Assembly: GCA_039683095.1 (NCBI GenBank)
Contig: JBDKSB010000008.1
Coordinates: 1 to 64,000 of the forward strand
Length of the DNA stretch: 64,000 bases
Source: Acidobacteriota bacterium
GTDB taxonomy: Bacteria > Acidobacteriota > Aminicenantia > Aminicenantales > Saccharicenantaceae
Direction: 5' to 3'
Shown here one piece after another: positions 1-8,011 of the stretch. The translations under genes and the position numbers were made by a program. Each line of letters begins with the position of its first letter. Position 1 is the stretch's first letter. The notes under the pieces are model-generated. The model saw nothing but the letters and a program-made list of their open reading frames with translations, was not told the DNA's origin and made no database searches.

Positions 1-331
1 CCACGGCCGCCGCGAGGATGAGCCCGTAGGTCGAGGCCATCGACAGGAGGAAGAAGGCCCCGGCGACGAGCACGGCGCTCGCGACGAGGAGGGCCTTGAA
101 GCCGAAGCGGTCGACCATCGGGCCGAAGAACAGGGTCATGACGAGCATGGCGAAGTTCATGGTCAGGAAAAGGTCGCCGGCCGCCCCCTTGTCGAACCCG
201 ACCTTGGCGAAGAGCTCCGGCAGGATGGCCCCCAGGATGGCCATGACGATGCCGAACACGAACATCCCGGCCCAGGCCGAGGCCTGGAGCCGGGCGACGC
301 CGGCGGCGGCAGCCCGGTCGGGGACGTCCAT
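1..331 (-). CDS. MFS transporter, N-terminal part (runs off the window)
   Basis: About 110 N-terminal residues of a major facilitator superfamily permease are present; the rest lies beyond base 1. After a short cytoplasmic N-terminus there are about three hydrophobic segments. Between the second and third is an MFS motif-A-like loop, GPMVDRFGFKALL, typical of the TM2-TM3 cytoplasmic turn. The ATG lies 2 bp after the stop of the SIS gene, with GGGGAAG as ribosome site inside the upstream gene, so it is the last visible gene of the GH18/GH42/ROK/SIS operon. In that context it probably imports a sugar or amino sugar released by the two hydrolases; the substrate is inferred from neighbours only. 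Confidence 0.85.
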   Translation of the reverse strand, partial: MDVPDRAAAAGVARLQASAWAGMFVFGIVMAILGAILPELFAKVGFDKGAAGDLFLTMNFAMLVMTLFFGPMVDRFGFKALLVASAVLVAGAFFLLSMASTYGLILAAAV

Positions 332-333
332 CG

Positions 334-1131
334 TCACTTCCCCTTCCCGCGCCTGGCCGCGGCCGGCTTTTCGCCCTTGAACGGCCGGGCGTAATAGAAC
401 TCGGTGAAGGCCCGATAGACCCGGTCCATGTGGCCGGGCGGCACGCCGTGGACGTTGGGCGAGACGAAGGTCGGCGGCACCTTCCCGGTCCTGGCCAGCA
501 CGGCGGCCGTCTCGGCCACGAGCGACATGGCGATCGAGACGGCGGCCACGGTCGAGCCGGCGGCAACGCGCTCGATCTGCCCGACGTCGACCAGGGCGTC
601 CTCGGGCGGGACGTGGTTGTCGATGGCCACGTCGGCGATCTCGGACAGGACCTTGCCGGACGAATGGGTGCGCTTGGCGATCCCGACGTTGGCGTGCGAG
701 GAGACGGTGACGACCTTGAGGCCGCGGGCCCTGGCTTCCAGGGCCATGTCGATGGGCGCGGCGTTCAGCCCGCCGTGGGAGAAGACCAGCATGACGTCGC
801 GCTTCTCGAGCGGATAGCTCTGGAGGAAGACCTTGATGTAGCCCTCCTGGCGCTCGATCCAGAGAAGCTCCCGGGCGCCGCCGGGGCCGATGACGTTCGA
901 CCACATCAGGCGCGGATCGTAGAGCGGGAAGAACCCGACGAAGCCGCCGTAGCGCGGGAAGATATCCAGGACGGGAATGACCGAGTGGCCGCTGCCGAAC
1001 ATGTAGACGCGGCCCTTCTTCCGGATCGAGGCGGCCATGAGCTTGGCCGCGGCCTTGATGGCGGGCATCTCCCGCGCCTGGATCTCCGACAGGATCCACT
1101 GCATGATGCCGAGATAGTTCTGAGCGGACAT
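334..1131 (-). CDS. SIS-domain sugar-phosphate-binding protein
   Basis: A 265-residue cytoplasmic protein of the SIS (sugar isomerase) fold, close to the UPF0309-type single-SIS proteins. Family hallmarks are GRVYMFGSGHS near residue 42, the Ser-rich phosphosugar-binding edge around VFSHGGLNAAP, and a long C-terminal helix region. The Lys/Arg-rich tail ends RRGKGK. ATG at 1131 is preferred over the in-frame TTG six bases upstream because AGGAAGGAG sits six bases before the ATG. It follows the ROK kinase and precedes the MFS permease. A role as isomerase/deaminase or sugar-phosphate sensor in amino-sugar catabolism fits; the reaction cannot be read from sequence. Confidence 0.88.
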   Translation of the reverse strand: MSAQNYLGIMQWILSEIQAREMPAIKAAAKLMAASIRKKGRVYMFGSGHSVIPVLDIFPRYGGFVGFFPLYDPRLMWSNVIGPGGARELLWIERQEGYIKVFLQSYPLEKRDVMLVFSHGGLNAAPIDMALEARARGLKVVTVSSHANVGIAKRTHSSGKVLSEIADVAIDNHVPPEDALVDVGQIERVAAGSTVAAVSIAMSLVAETAAVLARTGKVPPTFVSPNVHGVPPGHMDRVYRAFTEFYYARPFKGEKPAAARRGKGK

Positions 1132-1144
1132 GGGCAACTCCTTC

Positions 1145-2314
1145 CTAGGCCTTTTGGTTCTTCTTCGGATTGCGGAGGATCCCTCTCTCCGGCTCCGCTC
1201 GGGGTATTGCCTTTAGCTCCCCGGCCCCCCGGGAACCAGTCGTCCGGTTCCCCCCGCTTCGCGGGTCCCCTCTCCACGGACGGGGATCCTCAAGGCAATA
1301 CCCCTCGCTGCCTCGAGAGGGAATCCCGTGAACGGACGAGTGAGCCGATTTTTCCCACGCCAGGCGGCCGCAACCGTAGAGGCCGGCGTCCTCGCCCAGG
1401 GCGGAGGGAACGACCCGGACCGAGCGGGCGGCCAGGGGCTGGGCCCAGCGCCGGAATTCGCGGCGCACGGGCTCGAGGAAGAGGTCGGCGGCCTGAAAGA
1501 GCCCGCCGCCGAGGACGACGACCTCGGGATCGAGCAGGCTGACGATGTTGGCGACGCCCATGGCCAGGTAGGTCACGGCCTCGGCGACGACCTCCCGGGC
1601 CAGGGGGTCGCCCTGGCGGGCCGCCGCGGCGACGGTCTCGGCCGTGACGGCCTCGATGGACCCGCCGGCCAGGCCGAGCAGGGCCGACGGTCTTCCGGCG
1701 CGCAGCGCGGCGCGGGCCTTGCGGCCTACCGAGTTGCCGGAAGCCTCGGCCTCGAACGAGCCCATCGCCTCGTATTCCGGCTTGAAGCGCGGGTCGAGCC
1801 CGAACCAGCCGACCGCGCCGGCGATGTCCTCGTGGCCGTGGACGATCCGGCCGCCGGAAACGATGCCGGCCCCGATGCCCGAGCCCACGGCGAGGAAGAC
1901 GGCGTCGCGGGCGCCGGCCGCCGCGCCGCGCCAGGCCTCGCCGGCGACGTAGGCGCTGCGGTCGGATTCGAGGACCAGGGGGAACGTCACCGCGGGCAAC
2001 CGCCCCTCCGGCCTTGTGATCTTATCCAGCAGCGGATACTGGTCCCAGCCGGGGATGTTCGGCGCCCAGACCCTGCCGCTCGCCGAATAGGCGATGCCCG
2101 GGACGCAGACGCCCGCGGCGAGCAGGCGCCCCCCGGCGGCGCGGGCCGCCCCGGCCAGGGCCTCGATCCGCCCGCGGACCTGGCCGGCCGCGGCGTCGCC
2201 CCCCGCCTTATCGATGGGGACCTTCTCCCGGGACAGCATCTCTCCGTCCCTGGTGAACAGGGCCGAGGCGATCTTGGTCCCGCCGACGTCGATGCCGCCG
2301 CAGAAGTCGATCAT
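1145..2314 (-). CDS. ROK-family sugar kinase with repeat-encoded C-terminal tail
   Basis: ROK (repressor/ORF/kinase) protein, 389 residues, probably phosphorylating a hexose or N-acetylhexosamine with ATP. Visible are the phosphate-binding DVGGTK (residues 9-14), the catalytic-Asp segment ESDRSAYVAGE (Asp118), GSGIGAGI (144-151) and LGGGL near 268. The usual zinc motif (GH followed by CxCGxxGC) is absent: the segment reads AGAVGWFGLDPRF and has no cysteines. The normal kinase fold ends near residue 322. The remaining ~67 residues are Arg/Gly/Pro-rich and encoded by the inverted-repeat element. The ATG overlaps the GH42 stop as ATGA, implying translational coupling. Catalytic activity is likely but unproven given the missing zinc site. 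Confidence 0.88.
   Translation of the reverse strand: MIDFCGGIDVGGTKIASALFTRDGEMLSREKVPIDKAGGDAAAGQVRGRIEALAGAARAAGGRLLAAGVCVPGIAYSASGRVWAPNIPGWDQYPLLDKITRPEGRLPAVTFPLVLESDRSAYVAGEAWRGAAAGARDAVFLAVGSGIGAGIVSGGRIVHGHEDIAGAVGWFGLDPRFKPEYEAMGSFEAEASGNSVGRKARAALRAGRPSALLGLAGGSIEAVTAETVAAAARQGDPLAREVVAEAVTYLAMGVANIVSLLDPEVVVLGGGLFQAADLFLEPVRREFRRWAQPLAARSVRVVPSALGEDAGLYGCGRLAWEKSAHSSVHGIPSRGSEGYCLEDPRPWRGDPRSGGNRTTGSRGAGELKAIPRAEPERGILRNPKKNQKA
1177..1326. repeat. 150-bp imperfect inverted-repeat element (MITE/REP-like candidate)
   Basis: Three nested complementary pairs define the element. The ends are GGATCCCTCTC (1177-1187) against GAGAGGGAATCC (1315-1326), differing by one base. An inner 13/13 pair is GGGGTATTGCCTT (1201-1213) against its exact complement (1292-1304). 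A central GGGAACC/GGTTCCC stem lies at 1231-1252. The transcript could fold into one long hairpin. It sits between ROK and SIS and is translated as the C-terminal tail of the ROK reading frame. I saw no second copy in this window, so calling it a mobile repeat is inference from its architecture. Confidence 0.6.
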
Positions 2315-4632
2315 CGTTCCGCGATCCGGACGACCCAGACTTCGCGCGGCTGGAGGGACTTCTCGACGACGGCCCGGTCGCCGTCCCGGGTCAGGGCGAC
2401 GGCCCGGCCCGACTCGAGGTCGGCCGCCGCGGCCCCGGCGGCGTCCGTCCGGACGCCGAACCTGGCCGTGACCGCCTTGTCCTCGCGGTTGAACCCGAAG
2501 AGAATGGCGTAGCCGTTCCCGCGGAGGAGCCGGCCCTCGACCAGGGCGTCCGGCGGGGAGACCGAGACGCGCACCGGGGCGGAGATCTTCAGCCAGTCGG
2601 CCAGCCCGGCGAAGAGCTTGCCGTTGTTGGGGTTCTTGAAATGGTGATAGGCCGAGGCGAGGAAGGAGCCGGCGATGATGGCCCTCCCCTTGCCGAACGG
2701 CGCGGCCACGATGGCCGGCCGCCCGTCGGGGAACGCGGCCACGACCCGGCTCGCCTGCCCGAAGACGTCCAGGCTCTCCTCGAAGAACAGGCTGTCGAGC
2801 TTGTCGCCGGGCCGGAGCAGCGGGAAAGCCTCGTCGGCCGACTTGATCTCGACGACCCCCGTCTTGGCCAGGGGCGTCAGCTCGAGTTCGCGGCAGCCGA
2901 AGACCTGGTCCAGGCCGCCGCCGGGGACGACCGGGCTGGAGGCGCCTTTCTCGTCCACCCAGCCGCAGCGGGCCTCGGTCAGGAGCGCGCCGCCGCCGCG
3001 GACGTATTCGACCAGGGCCTTGACGTGCGGCTGCGACATCATGACCGGGTAGGGCGCGATGATCAGCTTGTAGCCGGCGGCGCGGGGCGTCCCGAGGTCG
3101 CGGACGTGGAGGAAGTCGACCGGGATGTTGCGCTCGAAGAAGGCCCGGTGGACGCCCTGCAGGGATTCGCTCAGGTTGTTGACCCCGACCGTCTGGCCCT
3201 CGCCCGTGAAGGACTGCTGGCCGCCGACCATGTGCGACAGCGGATTGTACAGGACGGCGATCTCGGCCTTGACCGGCAGGGCCCCGAGGAAGAGGTCCTT
3301 GTTGGCCGTGACGGTCCGGGCGATCCGGCCGCCGGCCTCGGCCCGCTCGGTGACCTTGCCGTCGAGCTCGACCAGGCCGTAGCCGCCGGCCTCGTAGCCC
3401 GTGCTCATGGGATAGTAGGCGTAGATGTTGACGGCCCGGGCGCCGTAGGCGATAGCGCTCCACATCCAGTCGCGCGTGTCCGCGGCCACCACGGGGTAGC
3501 TCATCTTCAGGCCGAAGACCCCGTAGCCGCCCTGGAGCTCGCCAATGTAGAAGCCGCCGTTGCCGATGCCCATGGACCGGACGAAATCGAGGCCCGCGGC
3601 GCGGTAGAAGGGCGACCAGGGCTTTATGGTCCAGGCGTGCTTGGGGTAGATCGAGGCGCCGTAGAAATCGGCGCTGTCGGACATCTTGCGGTCGTCCGGC
3701 GTGCCCGACCAGTCGGGCCGGGTGAAGATGCCAGGGGCGGCCGAGTGGCTGGTGACGACCGTGTCGGGCAGGACCGACTTGACGGCCGCGGCCTTGAGGG
3801 CCAGGTCCTCGGCCAGCTTGTCGGAGATGAACTCCTTCCAGTCGATGTAGTCGGTGAATGTCAATATGGTGCCGTAGCGGGGCGGCTGGACCTCGTCGAA
3901 CGACTTCATCGTCCGGTACCAGGCCTTGTTCAGGGCCTCGATCGCGCCGTACTTTTTCTTCAGCCAGTCCCGGAAGCGGGCCTGGGTCGAAGGGCAGTAG
4001 CAGAACTGGACCGAGGCCAGGTCGCCGACATAATAGACCTCGGCCCAGTTGATGATATGGGGCTCGCTCCAGAGGTCCCAGCCGTAGAAGGCCGGCTTGC
4101 CCTTGACGGCCCGGGCCGCGGCCTTGAAGAACTCGAGGACCTTCGCCTGGACGCCGGCGTGGTCGAAGCAGAAGCCCGGCGCGGCCTGCGACTCGACGGC
4201 CACGCCGTTCGAGGAGACGAACTTGCTGTCCGGGTGCTTCTCCCCGACCCAGTCGGGCGCCGAGTCGATGTAGACCTGGACGATGACCCGGAGACCGGCC
4301 TCGCCGGCCAGGTCGGTCAGGAGCTCGAGGGCCGAGAAATCGTACCGCCCCTCGGCCTTCTCGCAGGCCGTCCACTCGATCCAGGTCCGGACGGTGTTGA
4401 AGCCCAGCCGCTTGATCTGGTCGATGTCCTTCTTCCAGGCTTCGCGCGACCGGGGCGTCACGGCCTCGAGCATGGGGGCCCGGGGCTTGCCGCCCGCGTA
4501 CCAGACGGAGACGGGGAAAAAGCCCCTGGTCTTGTCCGGTCCGGCCGGTCCGGCCGGGGCGGCGGCGGCCGGGAGGCCGGCCGCGGACAGGACGAGGGCG
4601 AGCACCATCGCGGCGGATCGTGCGTTTCTCAT
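2311..4632 (-). CDS. secreted GH42-like beta-galactosidase-type glycoside hydrolase
   Basis: A 773-residue exported hydrolase with an N-terminal signal peptide (hydrophobic run ending AAAAP). It has a TIM-barrel catalytic region (about 35-440), a GH42-type trimerisation/glutamine-amidotransferase-like domain (about 470-680, with SLQGVHRAFFERNIPVDFLH), and a small beta-sandwich tail. Clan-A catalytic glutamates are apparent: acid/base Glu190 in WDLWSEPH and candidate nucleophile Glu365 in YIGELQGG. ATG 4632 is preferred to the GTG at 4641 because GAAAGG lies eight bases before it. It is 25 bp downstream of the GH18 gene and overlaps the ROK kinase. The substrate is probably a beta-linked oligosaccharide; specificity for galactose, glucosamine or another sugar is open. 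Confidence 0.9.
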   Translation of the reverse strand: MRNARSAAMVLALVLSAAGLPAAAAPAGPAGPDKTRGFFPVSVWYAGGKPRAPMLEAVTPRSREAWKKDIDQIKRLGFNTVRTWIEWTACEKAEGRYDFSALELLTDLAGEAGLRVIVQVYIDSAPDWVGEKHPDSKFVSSNGVAVESQAAPGFCFDHAGVQAKVLEFFKAAARAVKGKPAFYGWDLWSEPHIINWAEVYYVGDLASVQFCYCPSTQARFRDWLKKKYGAIEALNKAWYRTMKSFDEVQPPRYGTILTFTDYIDWKEFISDKLAEDLALKAAAVKSVLPDTVVTSHSAAPGIFTRPDWSGTPDDRKMSDSADFYGASIYPKHAWTIKPWSPFYRAAGLDFVRSMGIGNGGFYIGELQGGYGVFGLKMSYPVVAADTRDWMWSAIAYGARAVNIYAYYPMSTGYEAGGYGLVELDGKVTERAEAGGRIARTVTANKDLFLGALPVKAEIAVLYNPLSHMVGGQQSFTGEGQTVGVNNLSESLQGVHRAFFERNIPVDFLHVRDLGTPRAAGYKLIIAPYPVMMSQPHVKALVEYVRGGGALLTEARCGWVDEKGASSPVVPGGGLDQVFGCRELELTPLAKTGVVEIKSADEAFPLLRPGDKLDSLFFEESLDVFGQASRVVAAFPDGRPAIVAAPFGKGRAIIAGSFLASAYHHFKNPNNGKLFAGLADWLKISAPVRVSVSPPDALVEGRLLRGNGYAILFGFNREDKAVTARFGVRTDAAGAAAADLESGRAVALTRDGDRAVVEKSLQPREVWVVRIAER

Positions 4633-4657
4633 GCTTTTCACCTTTCGCGGCGCTTAG

Positions 4658-5779
4658 TCAGTTCCGGGCGGAGCGGGCGCCGAACGACTTGCCGACGACC
4701 TCGAGCAGGTCCGCGTTCCCCGAGCGGTAGTCGCCGCCGAGCTCCCAGATGATGACGCCGGCCGAGCCCTTGTCCTTGACATACTGGGCCTTGAGCCCGG
4801 CCGAGCTCATGTCGTCGTAGGAGATGACCAGGCCCCCGTCCGTCCGCCGCAGGTAGGGCACCTGGGCCTCGCTGTCCCAGACGCGGGACCAGCCCGAGGA
4901 GGGCAGGTTCATGACGTCGACGTAGGACCAGCCCTGGCTGGCCGTGAACGGCGCCCCCATGGCGCCGCAGTCGAAGGACCGGCCGAAGAACGGCACGCCG
5001 ATGAGGAGCTTGTCCAGGGGCACCTGGCGGCTGCGGGCGTAGGCGAACGACTCGTCGACCGAGCCGCAGCTGTCTCCCGGCGGCTCGTACAGGGGCGAGT
5101 TGTGGCCGGAATGGTCGGACCAGCTGCCGTGGTAGTCGTAGGTCATGATGCCGATGAGATCGAAGGCGGCGGCCAGCCGCTCGAAATCTATCCAGCGTCC
5201 GTAATAGCTCCCGGACGGGGCCGCGATCGTCAGGAGGAGCGGCGGCGATTGGGCCCTGAAGGCGGCCGAGAGGGTCTCGACCAGGAGCGAGAAATCGGCC
5301 TTCTGCTGTTCGTTCGAGACGAACTCCCAGTCGAGGTCGGCCCCGTCATAGGCGTTGGCCCGGCAGAAATCGACCAGCGCGGCGGCGAAGCGGGACCGGT
5401 TCTCGGCCGTCGCGGCCGTGCCGGGAAAGCCGGCGCAGTTCCCCCAGCCGCCGAGGCTGACGATGATCTTGACGCCGTTCGCGCGTGCGGCGGCGTTGAG
5501 ATCGGGATAGAGGAAGCCGTCCGGGACGACGAGGTTCCCGGAGGAGTCGGGCCAGGCGAAAGCATGGGCGATATGGGTCAGGAAAGCGAAATCGATCGCG
5601 GTTTGAGGGTACTCGGCCTTGTTATCGGACCGGTAATAGCCCATGACGACCTTGTTCGGCTTGATCGGCTCGGTCGGGACCTGGGCGACCTCGCAGGCGA
5701 ACGAAGCCAGGAGGATGGCGGTCAAGGCAAGGGCCGGCCCGGCGGCAGGGACCGTTGTCCGTCGTCGGAGGCAAGACAT
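4658..5779 (-). CDS. lipoprotein GH18 chitinase-like hydrolase
   Basis: A 373-residue glycoside hydrolase family 18 protein. The signal ends in a lipobox-like LASFAC (Cys29), so it is probably lipid-anchored. The barrel carries SLGG (108-111) and the complete GH18 active-site signature DGADLDWE (145-152), with Glu152 as catalytic acid. Later landmarks are MTYDYHGSW and IIWELGGD, which line the (GlcNAc)n cleft in this family. AGGAG lies seven bases upstream of the ATG and a promoter is readable just before it. As first gene of the GH18-GH42-ROK-SIS-MFS operon it points to use of chitin, peptidoglycan-derived or other GlcNAc polymers. Endo-N-acetylglucosaminidase activity is an alternative to chitinase. 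Confidence 0.93.
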   Translation of the reverse strand: MSCLRRRTTVPAAGPALALTAILLASFACEVAQVPTEPIKPNKVVMGYYRSDNKAEYPQTAIDFAFLTHIAHAFAWPDSSGNLVVPDGFLYPDLNAAARANGVKIIVSLGGWGNCAGFPGTAATAENRSRFAAALVDFCRANAYDGADLDWEFVSNEQQKADFSLLVETLSAAFRAQSPPLLLTIAAPSGSYYGRWIDFERLAAAFDLIGIMTYDYHGSWSDHSGHNSPLYEPPGDSCGSVDESFAYARSRQVPLDKLLIGVPFFGRSFDCGAMGAPFTASQGWSYVDVMNLPSSGWSRVWDSEAQVPYLRRTDGGLVISYDDMSSAGLKAQYVKDKGSAGVIIWELGGDYRSGNADLLEVVGKSFGARSARN

Positions 5780-5792
5780 GAGCGCGCTCCTA

Positions 5793-5821
5793 TTCTTAGC
5801 TTATCGCCGCCCCTTTTTCAA
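5793..5821 (-). promoter_or_regulatory. sigma-70 promoter of the GH18 operon
   Basis: Read on the minus strand: TTGAAA (5821-5816), 17 bp, TAAGAA (5798-5793). Transcription would start about seven bases before the AGGAG site of the GH18 gene. The -35 box overlaps the stop codon of the upstream lipoprotein gene. Confidence 0.55.
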
Positions 5822-6942
5822 TGGACGAGACTCCGGAGGAGGGCCTGTTTCTCCGGCGACCTGGCCAGGGCGTCCCAGGACCAGAAAACAACCCCGATCG
5901 ACGGCGGCTTCAGGGCCTCGGCGGCCGCGGCCCGGAACTCGCCGGGCGGCAGCGTCTCCGTGACATAGGCCTCGGAGACTTGGGCGCTGGCCAGGACGGG
6001 TGCGCCGGTCCGCGACGAGATGTCCGCGACGACGTCGTGGATCCAGGCGGGCGGCCGCCGGACCATGTGGTGATAGCACATCGGCGAGATGAGGTCGACC
6101 AAGGGCGCCAGGCGGGCCAGGTCCTGGCCGGCCACGGCGCGGACGGCCCCGCCGAAATCGTCGTGCCGCCAGGGCACGGCGTGCAGGTTGACCTTGACGG
6201 CCGGCTTGGCCTCCCGGGCGGCCTTGGCCAGGCGCTCGACGGCCCGGGCGATCGTCCGGCACTTCCATTCCGTCCATTCGGCGGCACGGGCGGACAGGAT
6301 CCAGCGGGCCTTGTCGGCCGTCGTGCCCAGGGTGGCGGGAAGCGCCACGCCCATCTCCTTCTCGAAGCCGGCCAGGCAGACCGGGCAGAAGCAGGTCTGG
6401 GGCAGCGTTTCCGGGGCCCGGTCCGGCGCGACCTTCTCCCAGAACACGAAGTAGCGGATGAAGTCGAGGCTGACGGCATACGGGTCGCCGGCGGCGACGA
6501 GCGCCTTCAACCGCCCGATCTTGCGCCGGAGGTGATCCTCGCGGGCCGGGCAGACGAATTCGACCCAATCGTCGCGGGCGGGAACGCCGGAGGCGGTGAT
6601 CGCGGCCAGGCCCGGGTCCGCCTTGATGGCCTCGGGGTCCTGGAAGACCGGGAAGATGAGAAAGAGATCGAGGCCTTGGGACTTGGCCCCGGCCCGGAAC
6701 TCAGCGTTCCCGAGCAGGGCGTCGCTGACGAAGGCCGTATTGATCCCGAGATCCCGCCAGGCCCGGAAGAGGCCGTCGAAAGGCGGGGCGGCCTCGTAGA
6801 TCTTGACCCCGACGACGGGGCGCGGAGCGGCGGCCCGTCCTCCCCCGGCGCAGGCCGCGGCCAGGAAGATCAGGGCCGCGGCCAGGGCGAGGGCCGGGGC
6901 TGTCCTTGAAAAAAGCCTGACCGGTGGAGGTTCTGCGAACAC
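5818..6942 (-). CDS. lipoprotein with putative TIM-barrel glycosyl-hydrolase-like domain
   Basis: A 374-residue exported protein. GTG 6942 is chosen because AAGGAGG lies six bases upstream and the resulting N-terminus is a signal peptide with lipobox LAAAC; an upstream in-frame extension would bury it. The mature part looks like an alpha/beta barrel of the uncharacterised GHL/DUF4015-like type: VVGVKIYEA at its start, SLDFIRYFVFW in the middle, LISPMCYHHMV and a C-terminal VFWSWDAL strand. A cysteine pair, CFCPVC near residue 195, could bind metal or form a disulfide. It starts 23 bp after the HD-domain gene and is probably co-transcribed with it. Substrate unknown; the hydrolase assignment is fold-level inference. 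Confidence 0.72.
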   Translation of the reverse strand: MFAEPPPVRLFSRTAPALALAAALIFLAAACAGGGRAAAPRPVVGVKIYEAAPPFDGLFRAWRDLGINTAFVSDALLGNAEFRAGAKSQGLDLFLIFPVFQDPEAIKADPGLAAITASGVPARDDWVEFVCPAREDHLRRKIGRLKALVAAGDPYAVSLDFIRYFVFWEKVAPDRAPETLPQTCFCPVCLAGFEKEMGVALPATLGTTADKARWILSARAAEWTEWKCRTIARAVERLAKAAREAKPAVKVNLHAVPWRHDDFGGAVRAVAGQDLARLAPLVDLISPMCYHHMVRRPPAWIHDVVADISSRTGAPVLASAQVSEAYVTETLPPGEFRAAAAEALKPPSIGVVFWSWDALARSPEKQALLRSLVH

Positions 6943-6965
6943 CGTCCCTCCTTGGAGAAGATGGA

Positions 6966-7859
6966 TCAGCCCAGTTCGGGGAGGCAGAAGGAGATCGAGC
7001 GCCGCTCGCCGCAGGCGCCGCAGCGGAGCGCGGCCTCGAGCTTCTCGCACTTGAGCCCCTTCTCGGTGCGGATCTCGCTGGTCCACTTGCCGCCGCACGC
7101 GCCGCAGGACACCGGCAGGACGAGGGTGACCGTGGCCCGCCGGCCGCGACCGTCCGTCTTGGGGACGTCGACCGCCCGGACGCGGAAATCCAGGCCCTGG
7201 GCCTCCTTCAGCTCGCTCAGGAACGACCTGTAGAAGCGCAGCGTATCGGCCGATTTCTTGACGGCCAGGCGGCGTCCCGCGGCCGTGCGCATGTTGGCCG
7301 GCAGGACGGAGGCATAGGTCAGCTCCTTGCTCAGGGAATCCATGGCCGCCGACTCGAGGTTCCGGCCCCGGAGGGTCGACTTGACGAAGAAGTTGGCCAC
7401 GCCGAGATAGCCGAACTTCGACAGGAAATCGGCGTCGTGGACGATATCCGCCAGGCGGTTGCGGCTGGCGCCGGATTGGTAGAGCGAGCGCAGGGCCCGG
7501 AGGACGTGGCCGATATCGGCCATCTTCAGCCCGGCCTGCTCGAGCGTGGCCCGGGCCAGCTGGGCCGCCGCCTCCTCTTCGGGCTTGTCGTCGGCGTGAT
7601 AGCGCCCCCCGGCGAACTTCCCGGAGTCGTGGAAGAGGGCCACGAGCGCGGCCAGGTCCCGGTTCTCCTTTTCGGCCTTGGCCAGGCTGTAGGACTGGCC
7701 GGCCACGAGAACCGTGTGCTCCCAGAGGAAGCCCGGCCGGCCGTCCTTCTTCTTCGAGAACCTCTTCTCGGCCTCCTCGATCGTCCGCCGGACGCGCTCC
7801 ACGAGGCCGGGCGAAAGCGTCGTGAGAGAGCGGTAGAATTCCTGCTGCTTGAGAAGCAT
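6966..7859 (-). CDS. HD-domain phosphohydrolase with C-terminal zinc ribbon
   Basis: A 297-residue cytoplasmic protein. The HD superfamily metal site is visible as WEHTVLVAG (His), ALFHDSGKF (His-Asp) and a later DIVHDADFLSKFG (Asp). These metal-dependent enzymes cleave phosphoesters, often nucleotides. The last ~50 residues hold two CxxC pairs, CGACGG and CGACGE, forming a likely zinc ribbon. This pairing suggests nucleic-acid or protein binding. ATG 7859 has no purine-rich ribosome site; the promoter is only about 18 bp upstream, giving a leader of around a dozen bases. It heads a two-gene unit with the downstream lipoprotein. The substrate cannot be predicted. Confidence 0.8.
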   Translation of the reverse strand: MLLKQQEFYRSLTTLSPGLVERVRRTIEEAEKRFSKKKDGRPGFLWEHTVLVAGQSYSLAKAEKENRDLAALVALFHDSGKFAGGRYHADDKPEEEAAAQLARATLEQAGLKMADIGHVLRALRSLYQSGASRNRLADIVHDADFLSKFGYLGVANFFVKSTLRGRNLESAAMDSLSKELTYASVLPANMRTAAGRRLAVKKSADTLRFYRSFLSELKEAQGLDFRVRAVDVPKTDGRGRRATVTLVLPVSCGACGGKWTSEIRTEKGLKCEKLEAALRCGACGERRSISFCLPELG

Positions 7860-7877
7860 GGGGGTGTGTGCCCGCTC

Positions 7878-7906
7878 ATTATGTCCGGCCGCCGGACCTA
7901 AGTCAA
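7878..7906 (-). promoter_or_regulatory. sigma-70 promoter of the HD-domain gene
   Basis: Minus strand TTGACT (7906-7901), 17-bp spacer, CATAAT (7883-7878). It is back to back with the mobA promoter 37 bp away, so the two divergent units share a very compact control region. Confidence 0.6.
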
Positions 7907-7942
7907 GGCCGTGAACGCGTCCGCCGTTTCGCCGCCCGCGCA

Positions 7943-7971
7943 TTGAAATGGCGGGGCAGAGAACATATGAT
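7943..7971 (+). promoter_or_regulatory. sigma-70 promoter of mobA
   Basis: TTGAAA (7943-7948), 17 bp, TATGAT (7966-7971). The predicted start of transcription (about 7978) coincides with an in-frame GTG at 7979, so a leaderless mobA message is possible. Confidence 0.6.
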
Positions 7972-8011
7972 GGGCCGCGTGACAAGGACGATCAGGTGCG
8001 GGGGACGGGAG

